DNA of 64,000 nt from Actinomadura rifamycini DSM 43936 (lineage in GTDB: Bacteria > Actinomycetota > Actinomycetes > Streptosporangiales > Streptosporangiaceae), in assembly GCF_000425065.1 (NCBI RefSeq), contig NZ_AULB01000010.1, positions 62,001 through 126,000 of the forward strand, written 5' to 3'. The translations under genes were made by a program, and so were the position numbers. A model generated the notes under the pieces. It was not told the origin of the DNA, ran no database searches, and saw only the letters and a program-made list of their open reading frames with translations. Position 1 is the first letter of the stretch. Each line of letters begins with the position of its first letter. This document shows, piece by piece, positions 23,648 through 33,951 of this stretch.

Positions 23648-24735
23648 GGGCGCACTCCCGCGGTGGTGACGGGCCGGCCGGCGGCGCGGCGCTGGCGGAG
23701 GGCGAACCGGGCGACGTCGGCGATCCAGTCGCGGTCGGTGCGCAGGACCAGGTGGTGGGCGCCGCAGCGGCGCAGCGCGGCGCGGGTGCGGTCGCGCTGC
23801 TGGGCGGCCGCCTGCGCGTACCGTTCGCGGACCCGGCGGTTCAGGACGATCTCGTGGACGGCGCCGGTCTCGGGGTCGGTCATCTCGACGAGTCCCACGT
23901 CGGGCAGTTCGAGTTCGCGGGGGTCGATGATCTCGACGGCCAGGACCTGGTGGCGGGCGGCGAGGCGGCGCAGCGGCCGCTCCCACGGCGGCCGCGGCTC
24001 GGCGGCGGTCCCGTCCGGTGGGGGGCCGTCGTCGCCGGGGGAGGGCAGGAAGTCGGAGATGACGACGCGGAGGCCGCGGCGGGACTGCCCCCGGTCCAGT
24101 GATTCGATCGCGGACGCCAGGTCGCCGTGCGCGCCGCCCCGCAGCCCCGTCCCCCCGAACGCGTTTCCGGGCGTGCGCCGGGGGGAGTCGTCGCCGTCCG
24201 CCGCGGCGGTCTCGGGGTCGTGCGGGGGAGCGTCCAGCACCGCCTGCAGCAGCGCGTAGAAGGGGGCCTTGCCCGTCCGCGCGGGCCAGCGCCGCAGCCC
24301 GCCGCCGTGCAGCAGGTAGGCGCCGACCCGGTCGCCGAGCCGCACCGTCATGAACCCCACCGCCGCCAGCGCCGCCACCGCCAGTTCCCGCTTCACCAGG
24401 TCCGCGGTGCCGAAGTCCATGCTGGGCGTCATGTCGACCAGCGCCCACGCCTCCAGCTCGTGGTCGGCGACCAGGTCGCGCACGTGGGGGCTGGTGGTGC
24501 GGGCCGTCACCGCCCAGTCCATGTGCCGGATGTCGTCCTCGCCCGGCTGGTACAGCCGGGCCTCCGCCAGTTCGGTGCCCGGGCCCGGCAGCAGCCCCAG
24601 ATGCTCCCCGTTCAGCAGCCCGTTCAGCCGGCGCGTCACCTGCAGCTCCAGCCGCCGCAGCGTCCGCTCCGGCGCGAGCCGCGCGGACCCGCCCCGCTCC
24701 CCGGACGGGCCGTCCCCCGGACCGGCCGTCGTCAT
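23644..24735 (-). CDS. DUF58 domain protein
   Basis: A 363-residue soluble protein with the DUF58 core: GEHLGLLPGPGTELAEARLYQPGEDDIRHMDWAVTART is the hallmark region (quoted in part as RLYQPGEDDIRHMDW, near residues 59-73). Then comes a VWA-like fold starting ALVDMTPSMDFG, with a further VVISDFLP strand. A disordered insertion of about 35 residues (PETAAADGDDSPRRT...) lies near 180. DUF58 proteins act with MoxR ATPases in complex assembly or metal insertion; the client here is unknown. I chose ATG 24735, which overlaps the moxR stop (ATGA). Confidence 0.92.
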   Translation of the reverse strand: MTTAGPGDGPSGERGGSARLAPERTLRRLELQVTRRLNGLLNGEHLGLLPGPGTELAEARLYQPGEDDIRHMDWAVTARTTSPHVRDLVADHELEAWALVDMTPSMDFGTADLVKRELAVAALAAVGFMTVRLGDRVGAYLLHGGGLRRWPARTGKAPFYALLQAVLDAPPHDPETAAADGDDSPRRTPGNAFGGTGLRGGAHGDLASAIESLDRGQSRRGLRVVISDFLPSPGDDGPPPDGTAAEPRPPWERPLRRLAARHQVLAVEIIDPRELELPDVGLVEMTDPETGAVHEIVLNRRVRERYAQAAAQQRDRTRAALRRCGAHHLVLRTDRDWIADVARFALRQRRAAGRPVTTAGVRP

Positions 24736-25748
24736 GCCGTGGTCACCGCCGCGGCCCCGTGGTTCCACACCACCCGCGGCGGCGGCACCGCCGCGAGGAT
24801 CTGCCCGATCACGTCGCCCGCCGCGACCCCGTCGGCCAGCGCGTCGAACGTCAGCACCAGCCGGTGCGACATCACGTCCCGCGCGACCGCCCGCACGTCG
24901 TCGGGCAGCACGTAGTCGCGGCCCGACAGCAGCGCCAGCGCCCGCGCGGCCGACACCAGCCCCAGCGTCGCCCGCGGGCTCGCCCCGATCTCGATCACCG
25001 GCCGCAGGTCAGGCAGCCGGTACTGCTCGGGTTCGCGCGTCGCCATCACCAGCCGCACGATGTAGTCGGCGACCAGCTCGTGCACCGACACCTCGGCGGC
25101 CGCGGCCTGCAGCGTCGCCAGCCGCCCGGTGTCCAGCACCTGCGCGGCCTCCGGCGGGTCCGTGCTCATCCGCCGCAGGATCTGCAGCTCCTCGTGCGCC
25201 CCGGGGTGCCGGACGTCCACCTTCATCAGGAACCGGTCGCGCTGCGCCTCCGGCAGCGGGTACACGCCTTCGGACTCGATCGGGTTCTGCGTCGCCAGCA
25301 CGATGAACGGGCGCGGCAGCGGATACGTCGTGCCGCCCAGCGACACCTGCCGCTCCGCCATCACCTCCAGCAGCGCCGACTGCACCTTCGCCGGGGCCCG
25401 GTTGATCTCGTCGGCCAGCACGAAGTTCACGAACACCGGCCCGAGCTCCACGTCGAACTGCTCGGTCGAGGGATGGTAGATCCGGGTCCCGACGATGTCG
25501 GACGGCACCAGGTCCGGGGTGAACTGCAACCGCGCGAACGTCCCGCCGACCACCCGCGCCAGCGTCCCCACCGCGAGGGTCTTGGCGACCCCGGGCACGC
25601 CCTCGATCAGGCAGTGGCCGCGCGCCAGCAGCGCCACCACCATCCGCTCGACCATGTGCTCCTGGCCGACGATGACCTTCTTGACCTCCGCGACCGTGCT
25701 CTGCAGCAGTGCCGCGGCCTCGTCGACATCGTGGGCGGCGATGGTCAT
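24732..25748 (-). CDS. MoxR-family AAA+ ATPase
   Basis: A 338-residue AAA+ ATPase and first gene of the MoxR-DUF58-VWA operon. Visible motifs are Walker A (GVPGVAKT, near 50), the MoxR signature LQFTPDLVPSDIVGTRIY (near 73-90), Walker B (FVLADEINRA, near 110), sensor 1 (LATQNPIE) and the arginine-finger region (PEAQRDRF). MoxR chaperones work with VWA proteins to mature enzymes or envelope complexes. GAGGA precedes the ATG. The divergent neighbour is a kinase-like membrane protein. Confidence 0.95.
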   Translation of the reverse strand: MTIAAHDVDEAAALLQSTVAEVKKVIVGQEHMVERMVVALLARGHCLIEGVPGVAKTLAVGTLARVVGGTFARLQFTPDLVPSDIVGTRIYHPSTEQFDVELGPVFVNFVLADEINRAPAKVQSALLEVMAERQVSLGGTTYPLPRPFIVLATQNPIESEGVYPLPEAQRDRFLMKVDVRHPGAHEELQILRRMSTDPPEAAQVLDTGRLATLQAAAAEVSVHELVADYIVRLVMATREPEQYRLPDLRPVIEIGASPRATLGLVSAARALALLSGRDYVLPDDVRAVARDVMSHRLVLTFDALADGVAAGDVIGQILAAVPPPRVVWNHGAAAVTTA

Positions 25749-25982
25749 GTGGGAGTCCTCACTAGTCCGACCGGCACTGTCCTGCCAACGTCCTGCCCCG
25801 TGGGCGCCTTCCGACCCTACGCGATCACTTGTACCCGTTCGTGCGGGAACGCTGCGTGTCCCGGCCGACCTGTTCACACGCCGTCCGCCCGGGCCGCCGG
25901 CGGGGCCTCCGCGCCCCGCGGCGGGGCGCGGCGGGGCGCCTTCCGGAGCCGAGCGTAGGGCGCGGTTGTTAGTGTGGCCGCC

Positions 25983-26789
25983 ATGTCGAGGCCGTTGCCC
26001 CCGGGCGACCCCGCGCAGCTGGGGCCCTTCCGCCTGTCGGCGCGCCTGGCGGAGACCCCCGCCGGAATCGTGTTCCTGGGCGTGGACGCCCACGGACGGC
26101 GCGCCAGCGTCGCGGTCCTCAACCGCGGCGCCGCCGGCGACGCCGCCGCCCGCGACCGGTTCCGCGCGGCGATCACCGCCGCCGCGCCCGCCCCCACCCC
26201 CGGACCGCCCGGCCCCGCCCACGCGCCCGCCGCCGGGGCGGCGCCCGTGGTCGCCGCCCGGCCCGACGGGCCCGCCCCCTGGGTCGCGACCGCCTACGAC
26301 CCCGACCTGACCGGCGCCGAACGGTTCCTGGAACCGGTGCTGCTCGACGGCACCGCCCAGGGCGGACGCGGCCGCCGCGGCAGGCGCCGCGGCCCCCAGT
26401 TCCAGCCCCACTGGCTCGGCTCCGGCGAACCCGCGCTGGCGCCCCCCGCGCCCGCCCGCGCGCCCGCGCCCGTCCCGCCCGGCGAACACCCCCCGCAGCG
26501 CAGCCTGGTCACGGCCGTCCTCGCCCTCGCCGCCATGCTCCTGGTGCTGTTGCTGCTGCTGTTCCTGCTGAACATGTGCAGCCCCGAGCCCGACGAACCC
26601 CCGCCGCTGCCGCCCGAGCCCACCCCGTCGGCCGAGGTCCCGCCCCCCGCGCCCACGACCCCGGCGCAGCCGACCACGCCCGGCGGGCCGCCCACCACAC
26701 CCGGGACGCCGCCCACCCCCGGCCCCGGCGAACCCACCCCGCCGCCCACCGGCGGCGACGGCGGAGAGGGCGACGGCGGCCCCCTGTGA
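25983..26789 (+). CDS. Membrane protein with a kinase N-lobe-like domain (catalytically incomplete)
   Basis: The first 60 residues read like the N-lobe of an actinobacterial Ser/Thr kinase: LGPFRLSARLAETPAGIVFLG in place of the glycine-rich loop, then RRASVAVLNRG where VAVKVL is expected, so the catalytic lysine is replaced. No HRD or DFG motif follows. After a basic stretch (GRGRRGRRRGPQ) there is one strong membrane segment (about residues 180-200) and a 65-residue Pro/Thr tail of P-T-P-G-type repeats that should lie outside the cell. The gene faces the MoxR operon. It may be a pseudokinase-derived binding or sensing module. GTG 25974 is an alternative start. Confidence 0.6.
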   Translation: MSRPLPPGDPAQLGPFRLSARLAETPAGIVFLGVDAHGRRASVAVLNRGAAGDAAARDRFRAAITAAAPAPTPGPPGPAHAPAAGAAPVVAARPDGPAPWVATAYDPDLTGAERFLEPVLLDGTAQGGRGRRGRRRGPQFQPHWLGSGEPALAPPAPARAPAPVPPGEHPPQRSLVTAVLALAAMLLVLLLLLFLLNMCSPEPDEPPPLPPEPTPSAEVPPPAPTTPAQPTTPGGPPTTPGTPPTPGPGEPTPPPTGGDGGEGDGGPL

Positions 26790-26825
26790 CCCCGCCCCCG
26801 CCCACCTGACCGGACCCCGGACGCC

Positions 26826-26854
26826 CCCCGGCGCGCGCTCGACCCGCGCCGGGG
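26826..26854. terminator. Hairpin after the kinase-like membrane protein gene
   Basis: CCCCGGCGCG (26826-26835) pairs with CGCGCCGGGG (26845-26854) around a 9-nt loop, about 40 bp after the stop codon and 40 bp before the LysE-family gene. Confidence 0.6.
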
Positions 26855-26893
26855 CCCGTTGCCGGGGGCGGGCGCGGCGGGCAGCATGAACGC

Positions 26894-27583
26894 ATGCCGC
26901 AACCCCTCCCCGAAACCCTCCTCGCCTTCACCGGCGCCGCCGTGCTCATCGCGATGGCGCCCGGACCCAGCACCGTGGTGATCATGCGGACGTCGATGCT
27001 GTCCGGGCGCCGCGCCGGGCTCGCCGCCGTCCTCGGCAACGAGACCGGCGTGCTCGCCTGGGGACTGGCCGCCGCGGCGGGCCTCACCGCGCTGCTGGCC
27101 GCGTCCCGCCTCGCCTACGACGGCCTGCGCGTCGCGGGCGCCGCCGTCCTGGTGTGGTTCGGCGTCCGCGCCCTGTGGCAGGCCCGGCGCCGCGCGGGCC
27201 GACCGGCCGACCCCCTCGCCCCGAGAGCCCCCGGCGCGGACGGATCCGGCGCGGGACGCGGCGTCCTCGCGGGCGGGGGACGCACCTGGTGGGGCGACTA
27301 CCGCAGCGGGCTGATCACCAACGCCGCCAACCCCAAGGCCGGGGTCTTCGCCGTGTCGTTCCTGCCGCAGTTCGTCCCTTCCGGCTGGTCCGTCCCCGCC
27401 GCGCTGGTGCTCCTGTCGGCACTATGGGCGCTCATCGACCTCGCCTGGTACACCGTGATCGTGTGGCTGGTCGCCGCCGCCCGCCGGACCCTGGACCGCC
27501 CGGCCGTCCGCCGACGCCTCGACCAGCTGTCCGGCGTCGTCCTGGTCGGCCTCGGCATCCGCTTGGCGGCCGACACCCGCTGA
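26894..27583 (+). CDS. LysE/RhtB-family amino-acid exporter
   Basis: A 229-residue membrane protein with the family start (MAPGPSTVVIMRTSMLSGRRAG, landmark near residues 21-42), the GNETGVLAWGLAAAAGL helix and the GLITNAANPKAGVFAVSFLPQF segment (landmark near 142-163) that is diagnostic for LysE/RhtB exporters. Five to six hydrophobic segments are present. The substrate is probably an amino acid or derivative; there is no adjacent regulator. A lysine-degradation operon lies 23 kb away, but no link can be claimed. Confidence 0.9.
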   Translation: MPQPLPETLLAFTGAAVLIAMAPGPSTVVIMRTSMLSGRRAGLAAVLGNETGVLAWGLAAAAGLTALLAASRLAYDGLRVAGAAVLVWFGVRALWQARRRAGRPADPLAPRAPGADGSGAGRGVLAGGGRTWWGDYRSGLITNAANPKAGVFAVSFLPQFVPSGWSVPAALVLLSALWALIDLAWYTVIVWLVAAARRTLDRPAVRRRLDQLSGVVLVGLGIRLAADTR

Positions 27584-27697
27584 CACCCCGCCGACCCGCA
27601 CCAACGGAAAGGCGGACCACGGCAAAGGCAAATCACGGCGGAAGGCGGATCGCGGCGGAAGACGCAGAGCCGGACGACCGGCGGCGGGGCCGCGCCG

Positions 27698-28036
27698 TCA
27701 GCGGGGGCCGGGCGCCGCCTCCTCGCCCACGGGGAACCGCACCCCGGTCTCGCGCAGCCGCCGCCGCGAGGCCACCGCGACACCGGCCCGCGAAGGTTCC
27801 CGCCGCGCGACCGCGCTCTCCGCGGAGCCTTCCACCGGGCCGTCCCTCGGGCCGTCCGCGGCGCCCGGGTCGCGGTCGGCGACGTGGCACGCCCCCTCGT
27901 CGCCCCGGTCGACGACCTCCTTGCGGCAGTCGGGCGGCCACCGCAGCAGCATCCGCCGCCCGCACACCGGGCACGCCCACTCCTCGAAGCCGGATTCGGC
28001 GACCCGCACCATCCGCAGCCGATGCGTCCTCTGCAC
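27698..28036 (-). CDS. Small zinc-ribbon-like protein of unknown function
   Basis: A 112-residue protein. Residues 12-45 contain a putative zinc-binding knuckle (CPVCGRRMLLRW, then DCRKEVV and ACHV), preceded by RMVRVAESGFEEWA. The rest is charged and disordered. Similar short proteins with a CPxCGRR...RW block are common in Streptomyces-like genomes without known role. I chose GTG 28036 because GGGGAGG lies 4 nt upstream; the longer ORF starts inside that ribosome site. Confidence 0.65.
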   Translation of the reverse strand: MQRTHRLRMVRVAESGFEEWACPVCGRRMLLRWPPDCRKEVVDRGDEGACHVADRDPGAADGPRDGPVEGSAESAVARREPSRAGVAVASRRRLRETGVRFPVGEEAAPGPR

Positions 28037-28141
28037 GAAACCTCCCCCCACCGTCCGGTCTTTTCAGTGAATGCCCACGTCAACCCACCTAAAACCGGTG
28101 CCCAAGCGCACGGACGCACCGCCCCCGCCCGGGGTGCCGCG

Positions 28142-29083
28142 TCAGGCCAGGGCGGTGCGGACGGCCGCGCCGATCTCGGCGATCACCTCCGCCGGGCGCC
28201 GCGCGAACGACCCCCACCCCAGGAACCCGTGGTCCAGGCCCCCGCCCGCCACCACCGCGACCGGCACCCCCGCCGCCCGCAACCGCTCCGCGTGCCGCTC
28301 CGCCTGCGGACGCAGCCGGTCGAACTCCGCCGTCGCGACCACCGCCGGCGGCAGCCCGCCCGGATCCGGATCCAGCAGCGGCGACACCTCCGGCCGCGTC
28401 CGGTCCGCGTCCCCCAGGTACATCCGCAGCGCCGCGCCCGCCGACGCGCCCGCCGCGTCCAGCCCGTCAGGATCGGGATCGGGCAGCGGCGGCGGCTCGG
28501 CCCGCAGGTCCAGCGCCGGATACAGCAGCACCTGCACCGCCGGCCGGAACGGTCCCGCCCCGCGCAGCACCCCCGCCGCGGCCGCCGCCAGCTGCCCGCC
28601 CGCGCTGTCCCCGGCCACCCCCACCCGCGCCGCGTCCAGCCCCAGCCCGGGCGCGCGGCGCACCGCCCACCGGACCGCCGCGACCGCGTCGTCCAGCGGC
28701 GCCGGGAACGGGTGCCGCGGCGGCCGCCGGTAGTCCACCGACAGCCACGCCGCGCCGCTCGCCGCCACCAGCGCCCGCACCACCGGGTCGTAGGACTCCA
28801 CGTCGCCCAGCACCCACCCGCCGCCGTGGAAGTACACCAGCAGCGGCCCGTCCGGACGCTCGCCCGCCGGACGGTACAGGCGCCCCCGCAGCAGGCCCGC
28901 CGCGCCCGCCACCGGCACGTCCGCCACGGCGCCGACCGGCACCCGCGGCGACCGCGCCAGATCGGCCGCGTGCTCCCGGCGCGCCTCGGCCAGCGACCGC
29001 CGCCCGCCCCCGCCCGCGGCCACCGCCGCGGCGGCGGCGAGCCGGTCGCGCATGAACGCCAGATATTGCGGATCGCGACCCAT
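28142..29083 (-). CDS. Alpha/beta hydrolase, hormone-sensitive lipase family
   Basis: A 313-residue esterase. The oxyanion-hole motif HGGGW (near residue 91) and nucleophile motif GDSAGG (near 156) define the HSL family; the acid EFDRLRPQ (near 253) and histidine LDHGFLGW (near 284) complete the triad. There is no signal peptide, so it acts in the cytoplasm on short-chain esters. It appears to be a single gene. Confidence 0.92.
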   Translation of the reverse strand: MGRDPQYLAFMRDRLAAAAAVAAGGGGRRSLAEARREHAADLARSPRVPVGAVADVPVAGAAGLLRGRLYRPAGERPDGPLLVYFHGGGWVLGDVESYDPVVRALVAASGAAWLSVDYRRPPRHPFPAPLDDAVAAVRWAVRRAPGLGLDAARVGVAGDSAGGQLAAAAAGVLRGAGPFRPAVQVLLYPALDLRAEPPPLPDPDPDGLDAAGASAGAALRMYLGDADRTRPEVSPLLDPDPGGLPPAVVATAEFDRLRPQAERHAERLRAAGVPVAVVAGGGLDHGFLGWGSFARRPAEVIAEIGAAVRTALA

Positions 29084-29220
29084 GAACCCCTCCAGCGCCC
29101 CGCGCGGACGACGTCCCGCGCACCCTACCGACCACCCCTCCTCGCGGCCGGCCCCGCGCCGGACCCCCGGACGGCGCGCGGACGGGACGGACCGGGCGGC
29201 CGGGCCCCGATAATGGCCGC

Positions 29221-29781
29221 ATGCACACGACCCGCGACGCGCGGCCGACGGACGTACTGGTCGTCACCGGGCCGCCGGGCACCGGCAAGAGCACCGTCGC
29301 GCGGATCCTCGCCGACGCCGTCACGCCCAGCGTCCACCTGCACACCGACGACTTCTACGCCTTCATCCGCCGCGGCGCCGTCGCCCCCTACCTGCCCGAG
29401 GCCCACGAGCAGAACCGGGTGGTCATGGACGTCATCGCCGGCGCCGCCGCCCGCTACGCCCAAGGCGGATTCCACGTCATCGTCGACGGCGTCGTCGGCC
29501 CCTGGTTCACCGGCCCCCTCGTCACCGCCGCCGGACGCGCCGGAGTGCGGCTGCACTACCTGGTGCTGCGCGCCGACGAGGACACCACCGTCGCGCGCGG
29601 CACCGCCCGCCGCGGCGCCGGCGCGCTCACCGACCCCGGCCCCCTGCGCGACATGCACCGCCGGTTCGGCGACCTCGGCGACCTCGAGCGGCACGTCATC
29701 GACAGCACCGCCCAAACCGCGGCCGAGACCGCCGACGCCGTCCGCGCCGCCGTCCGCGCCCGCACCCACCTGCTCACCTGA
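29221..29781 (+). CDS. P-loop AAA-type kinase (zeta-toxin/gluconate-kinase-like fold)
   Basis: The 186-residue protein has Walker A GPPGTGKST (near residue 18), a LHTDDFYAFI segment resembling the substrate-binding region of small-molecule kinases, and a long helical C terminus. Such short P-loop kinases phosphorylate small substrates or nucleotides; the exact one cannot be read from the sequence. It lies alone, divergent from the esterase and convergent with the aldehyde dehydrogenase. Confidence 0.75.
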   Translation: MHTTRDARPTDVLVVTGPPGTGKSTVARILADAVTPSVHLHTDDFYAFIRRGAVAPYLPEAHEQNRVVMDVIAGAAARYAQGGFHVIVDGVVGPWFTGPLVTAAGRAGVRLHYLVLRADEDTTVARGTARRGAGALTDPGPLRDMHRRFGDLGDLERHVIDSTAQTAAETADAVRAAVRARTHLLT

Positions 29782-29831
29782 CCCAGCCCGCCGCCGGACC
29801 GGACGGCCGCGCGGCAGGGCCCGCGACGCGG

Positions 29832-29868
29832 CGCGGCCCGCCGCCCCGGCGGGGGACGGCGGGCCGCG
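29832..29868. terminator. Bidirectional hairpin between kinase and aldehyde dehydrogenase
   Basis: CGCGGCCCGCCG (29832-29843) pairs exactly with CGGCGGGCCGCG (29857-29868). The 13-nt loop itself can form a CCCC/GGGG pair. It lies 50 bp after the kinase stop and 24 bp from the dehydrogenase stop on the opposite strand. Confidence 0.7.
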
Positions 29869-29891
29869 GCCACGCTTCGCGCTGACGCAGA

Positions 29892-31349
29892 TCAGAACGG
29901 GTGCGGGGCGATGTCGCCGCGCATCGTCACCCACTGCGTCTCGGTGAACGCCTCGATGTTGGCGTCCGGGCCGCCGAACCGCGACCCGTTCCCCGACGCC
30001 GCCAGCCCGCCGAACGGCACCACCGGCTCGTCGTTGACCGTCTGGTCGTTGATGTGCACCAGCCCCGTCGGGACCGCGTCCGCGATCCGCATCGCCTCGC
30101 CCACGTCGCCCAGGATCCCCAGCGACAGCCCGTACTCGCTGTCGGCGGCCAGCGCCACCGCCTCCTCCACCGTCGAGAACGGCACCACCGGCGCCACCGG
30201 CCCGAACACCTCCTGCGCGTACGCGGGCATCGACGGGGCGACGTCCGCCAGCACCGTCGGCCGGTAGAACAGCCCCTCGTGGACGCCGCCCGCCGCCAGC
30301 CGCGCGCCCGCCGCGACCGTGCCGCGCACCAGCGCGTCCACGTGCTCCAGCTGGCCCCGGTCGATGATCGGGCCCAGGTGCACCGGGCCCGCCGCCGGGT
30401 CCCCGACCGCCAGCCCGTCGGCCTTGGCCGCCAGCGCCTCGACGTACTCCCCGTGCAGGCTCTCGTGCACCAGGTGCCGCCCGGTCGTCATGCAGATCTG
30501 CCCCTGATGCAGGTAGGAGCCCCACGCGCCCGCCGCGACCGCCGCGGACACGTCCGCGCCCGGCAGGACGATCAGCGCGTTGTTGCCGCCCAGCTCCAGG
30601 TGCGCGCGCTTGAGCAGCCGCCCGCACACCTCCCCGATCGCGCGGCCCGCCGCCGTCGACCCGGTGAACGACACCACCCGCACCTCCGGCGCCGCCACCA
30701 CCGCCTCGCCGGCCTCCCGGCCGCCCGGCAGCAGATGCAGCACCCCCTCCGGCAGGCCCGCCTCCTGGAAGATCCGCGCGACGGCCACGCCGCCGCACAC
30801 CGCCGTCCGCGGGTCCGGCTTCAGCAGCACCGCGTTGCCCAGCGCCAGCGCCGGAGCCACCGACCGCATCGACAGGATCAGCGGGAAGTTGAACGGCGCG
30901 ATCACGCTCACCACCCCCGCCGGGCGGCGCCGCGCCAGGCTCCACCGCGGCTGCGCCGACGGCAGCACCAGCCCCTGCGGATGCGACGCCAGCGCCGCCG
31001 CCTCATGGCACAGGTTCGCCGCGAACGACGCCTCCAGCGCCGCCTTCGGCGGAATCGACCCCGCCTCCCGCACGATCCAGCCCTCGATCTCGGCGGCGTG
31101 CTCCTCGAACAGCCGCCCCGCGCGCCGCAGCACCGCCGCGCGCTCCTCGTAGGAGCGGGCCGCCCAGTCGCGCTGCGCCGCCGCGGCCGCCGACGCGGCC
31201 CGCGCCGCGTCCGCGCCGTCCGCCCGACCCAGCACCCCCAGCACGCCGCCGGTCGCCGGCTCGACGACGTCGAAGCCGCCGCCCCCGCCGGAGACCCACC
31301 CGCCATCGAAGATCTTCCCCGTCCACACCCCGGGATCGAGCAGCGCCAT
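29892..31349 (-). CDS. Aldehyde dehydrogenase (benzaldehyde/vanillin dehydrogenase-like)
   Basis: A 485-residue NAD(P)-dependent aldehyde dehydrogenase. It shows the substrate-entry segment VISVIAPFNFPLILSMR-like (VVSVIAPFNFPL, near 148), FTGSTAAGR (near 225), the general base in LELGGNNALI (near 248) and the catalytic cysteine in HQGQICMTTGRH (near 280). The overall pattern fits the aromatic aldehyde dehydrogenase subgroup. GGAGGAA lies before the ATG. No pathway neighbours are present, so the aldehyde is unknown. Confidence 0.92.
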   Translation of the reverse strand: MALLDPGVWTGKIFDGGWVSGGGGGFDVVEPATGGVLGVLGRADGADAARAASAAAAAQRDWAARSYEERAAVLRRAGRLFEEHAAEIEGWIVREAGSIPPKAALEASFAANLCHEAAALASHPQGLVLPSAQPRWSLARRRPAGVVSVIAPFNFPLILSMRSVAPALALGNAVLLKPDPRTAVCGGVAVARIFQEAGLPEGVLHLLPGGREAGEAVVAAPEVRVVSFTGSTAAGRAIGEVCGRLLKRAHLELGGNNALIVLPGADVSAAVAAGAWGSYLHQGQICMTTGRHLVHESLHGEYVEALAAKADGLAVGDPAAGPVHLGPIIDRGQLEHVDALVRGTVAAGARLAAGGVHEGLFYRPTVLADVAPSMPAYAQEVFGPVAPVVPFSTVEEAVALAADSEYGLSLGILGDVGEAMRIADAVPTGLVHINDQTVNDEPVVPFGGLAASGNGSRFGGPDANIEAFTETQWVTMRGDIAPHPF

Positions 31350-31838
31350 CGTTCCTCCCACGGACCCGTCGGCCGAATGCGTAGCCCCCACCCTCACCGC
31401 GCCCGCCACCCCGCGGAACAGCGGCTTTCCGCTCAGCGGAAACCCGGGGCGCGGGCGCGGCGAAAATGCGTTGCGCCGCCCGCCGCACCGGGAGATCCTG
31501 GCGGAGCCGACGGCGCCCCCGGGCACCGCGGCCCCGGCGAACGCGGCACCGACACCGCCGCTCCGGAACACCGCGACGGGAACATGACGGGCGAGGAGGG
31601 CCGGGACCACATGAGCCGCACCACCGACGCCCGGCGCTGTCGCCGCCGACCCCGAACCCGGTAGACGCGCCCACAGCGCACGCCGCAGGACCCGGATCGT
31701 CCCGGCGGCGCGCTTTCCCCGCGTCTGGCTGCCGATCGCCGGACACGTCCGTCCGTCGCGGCCGGGTCCACCCCGTTCCCTGCCCGCTTCCCCTGCCCGC
31801 GTCGGTGCGCGCCCGCGCGCCGTCCGGGCCCGATACCC
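31350..31838. other. 489-bp gap before the tRNA cluster
   Basis: I see no convincing protein gene. A short plus-strand frame (31584-31664, 26 codons, Arg-rich) is probably chance. The left end should hold the promoter of the aldehyde dehydrogenase and the right end that of the tRNA cluster. Confidence 0.5.
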
Positions 31839-31911
31839 GGCCTCGTAGCTCAGCGGTCAGAGCACCGGCCCGTCACGCCGGAAGCCGCGGGTTCGAATCC
31901 CGCCGAGGTCG
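31839..31911 (+). tRNA. tRNA-Asp(GTC), with C instead of U at position 33
   Basis: All four arms fold: acceptor GGCCTCG/CGAGGTC, D stem GCTC/GAGC, anticodon stem CCGGC/GCCGG and T stem GCGGG/CCCGC with TTCGAAT loop. The anticodon loop is CCGTCAC, so the anticodon is GTC (31872-31874). The discriminator G73 and C38 fit tRNA-Asp. Position 33 (31871) is C where virtually every tRNA has U. CCA is not encoded. It is first of a three-tRNA cluster. Confidence 0.85.
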
Positions 31912-31937
31912 CCGCCCGCCCGCACCGGGCGGGCCCC

Positions 31938-32009
31938 GACGCCGTGGCCGAGCGGTAAGGCGGCGGTCTGCAAAACCGTCTCACGTGGGTTCGAATCCCA
32001 CCGGCGTCT
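31938..32009 (+). tRNA. tRNA-Cys(GCA)
   Basis: Acceptor GACGCCG/CGGCGTC, D stem GCC/GGC, anticodon stem GCGGT/ACCGT, loop CTGCAAA giving anticodon GCA, and T arm GTGGG-TTCGAAT-CCCAC. Discriminator U73 is the tRNA-Cys identity base. CCA is not encoded. Confidence 0.95.
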
Positions 32010-32046
32010 CGGTCCCCGCCCCCCTGTCACCCGGGGGCGGGGACGC

Positions 32047-32119
32047 CTCCCCGTGGCTCAGCGGACAGAGCACCGGCCTCCGAAGCCGGAGAACGCAGGT
32101 TCGAATCCTGCCGGGGAGA
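32047..32119 (+). tRNA. tRNA-Arg(CCG)
   Basis: Acceptor CTCCCCG/CGGGGAG, D stem GCTC/GAGC, anticodon stem CCGGC/GCCGG, loop CTCCGAA giving anticodon CCG, T arm GCAGG-TTCGAAT-CCTGC. Discriminator A73 fits arginine. Its anticodon stem and D arm closely resemble those of the tRNA-Asp gene 200 bp upstream, but here U33 is intact. Confidence 0.93.
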
Positions 32120-32194
32120 CCACCCCCCGAGAGCCGCCGCCCGTGCGGGCGAACCGGGCGCGGCGGGGGACGCCGCATGGTCAAATAGACAACC

Positions 32195-33703
<1,509 letters not shown>

Positions 33704-33769
33704 CCGGGGGACCCCGGCCCCCCGGCGGCCCGCGACCAGGGTTCGCCAGGGGAGGGGAGAGGACGAACC

Positions 33770-33806
33770 GGTCGTGCGGCCCGGCACCGTACCGGGCCGC
33801 ACGACC
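33770..33806. terminator. Bidirectional hairpin, 15-bp stem, between kinase and rsgA
   Basis: GGTCGTGCGGCCCGG (33770-33784) pairs perfectly with CCGGGCCGCACGACC (33792-33806) around a 7-nt loop. It lies between two convergent genes. Confidence 0.75.
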
Positions 33807-33951
33807 ACGGGGCCGAGGCCCGGGGGCGGCGCCGCGTCAGCGCGCGGCACCGCCCCCGGGCCCGCCTCCTATGCGGCCGGGGACGGCGGCCCGGCGGACC
33901 GGCCCGCCGCCGCGGCCTCCGGCCGCGCACGGCACGGCACCGGCCCGGCCG

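Noticed and set aside
27584..27697. Imperfect direct repeats of GGCGGA-type units after the LysE-family gene
   Set aside because: Copies are short and irregular; likely chance similarity in GC-rich DNA.
31350..31838. Arg-rich 26-codon ORF at 31584-31664
   Set aside because: Weak ribosome site and a composition typical of random GC-rich DNA.
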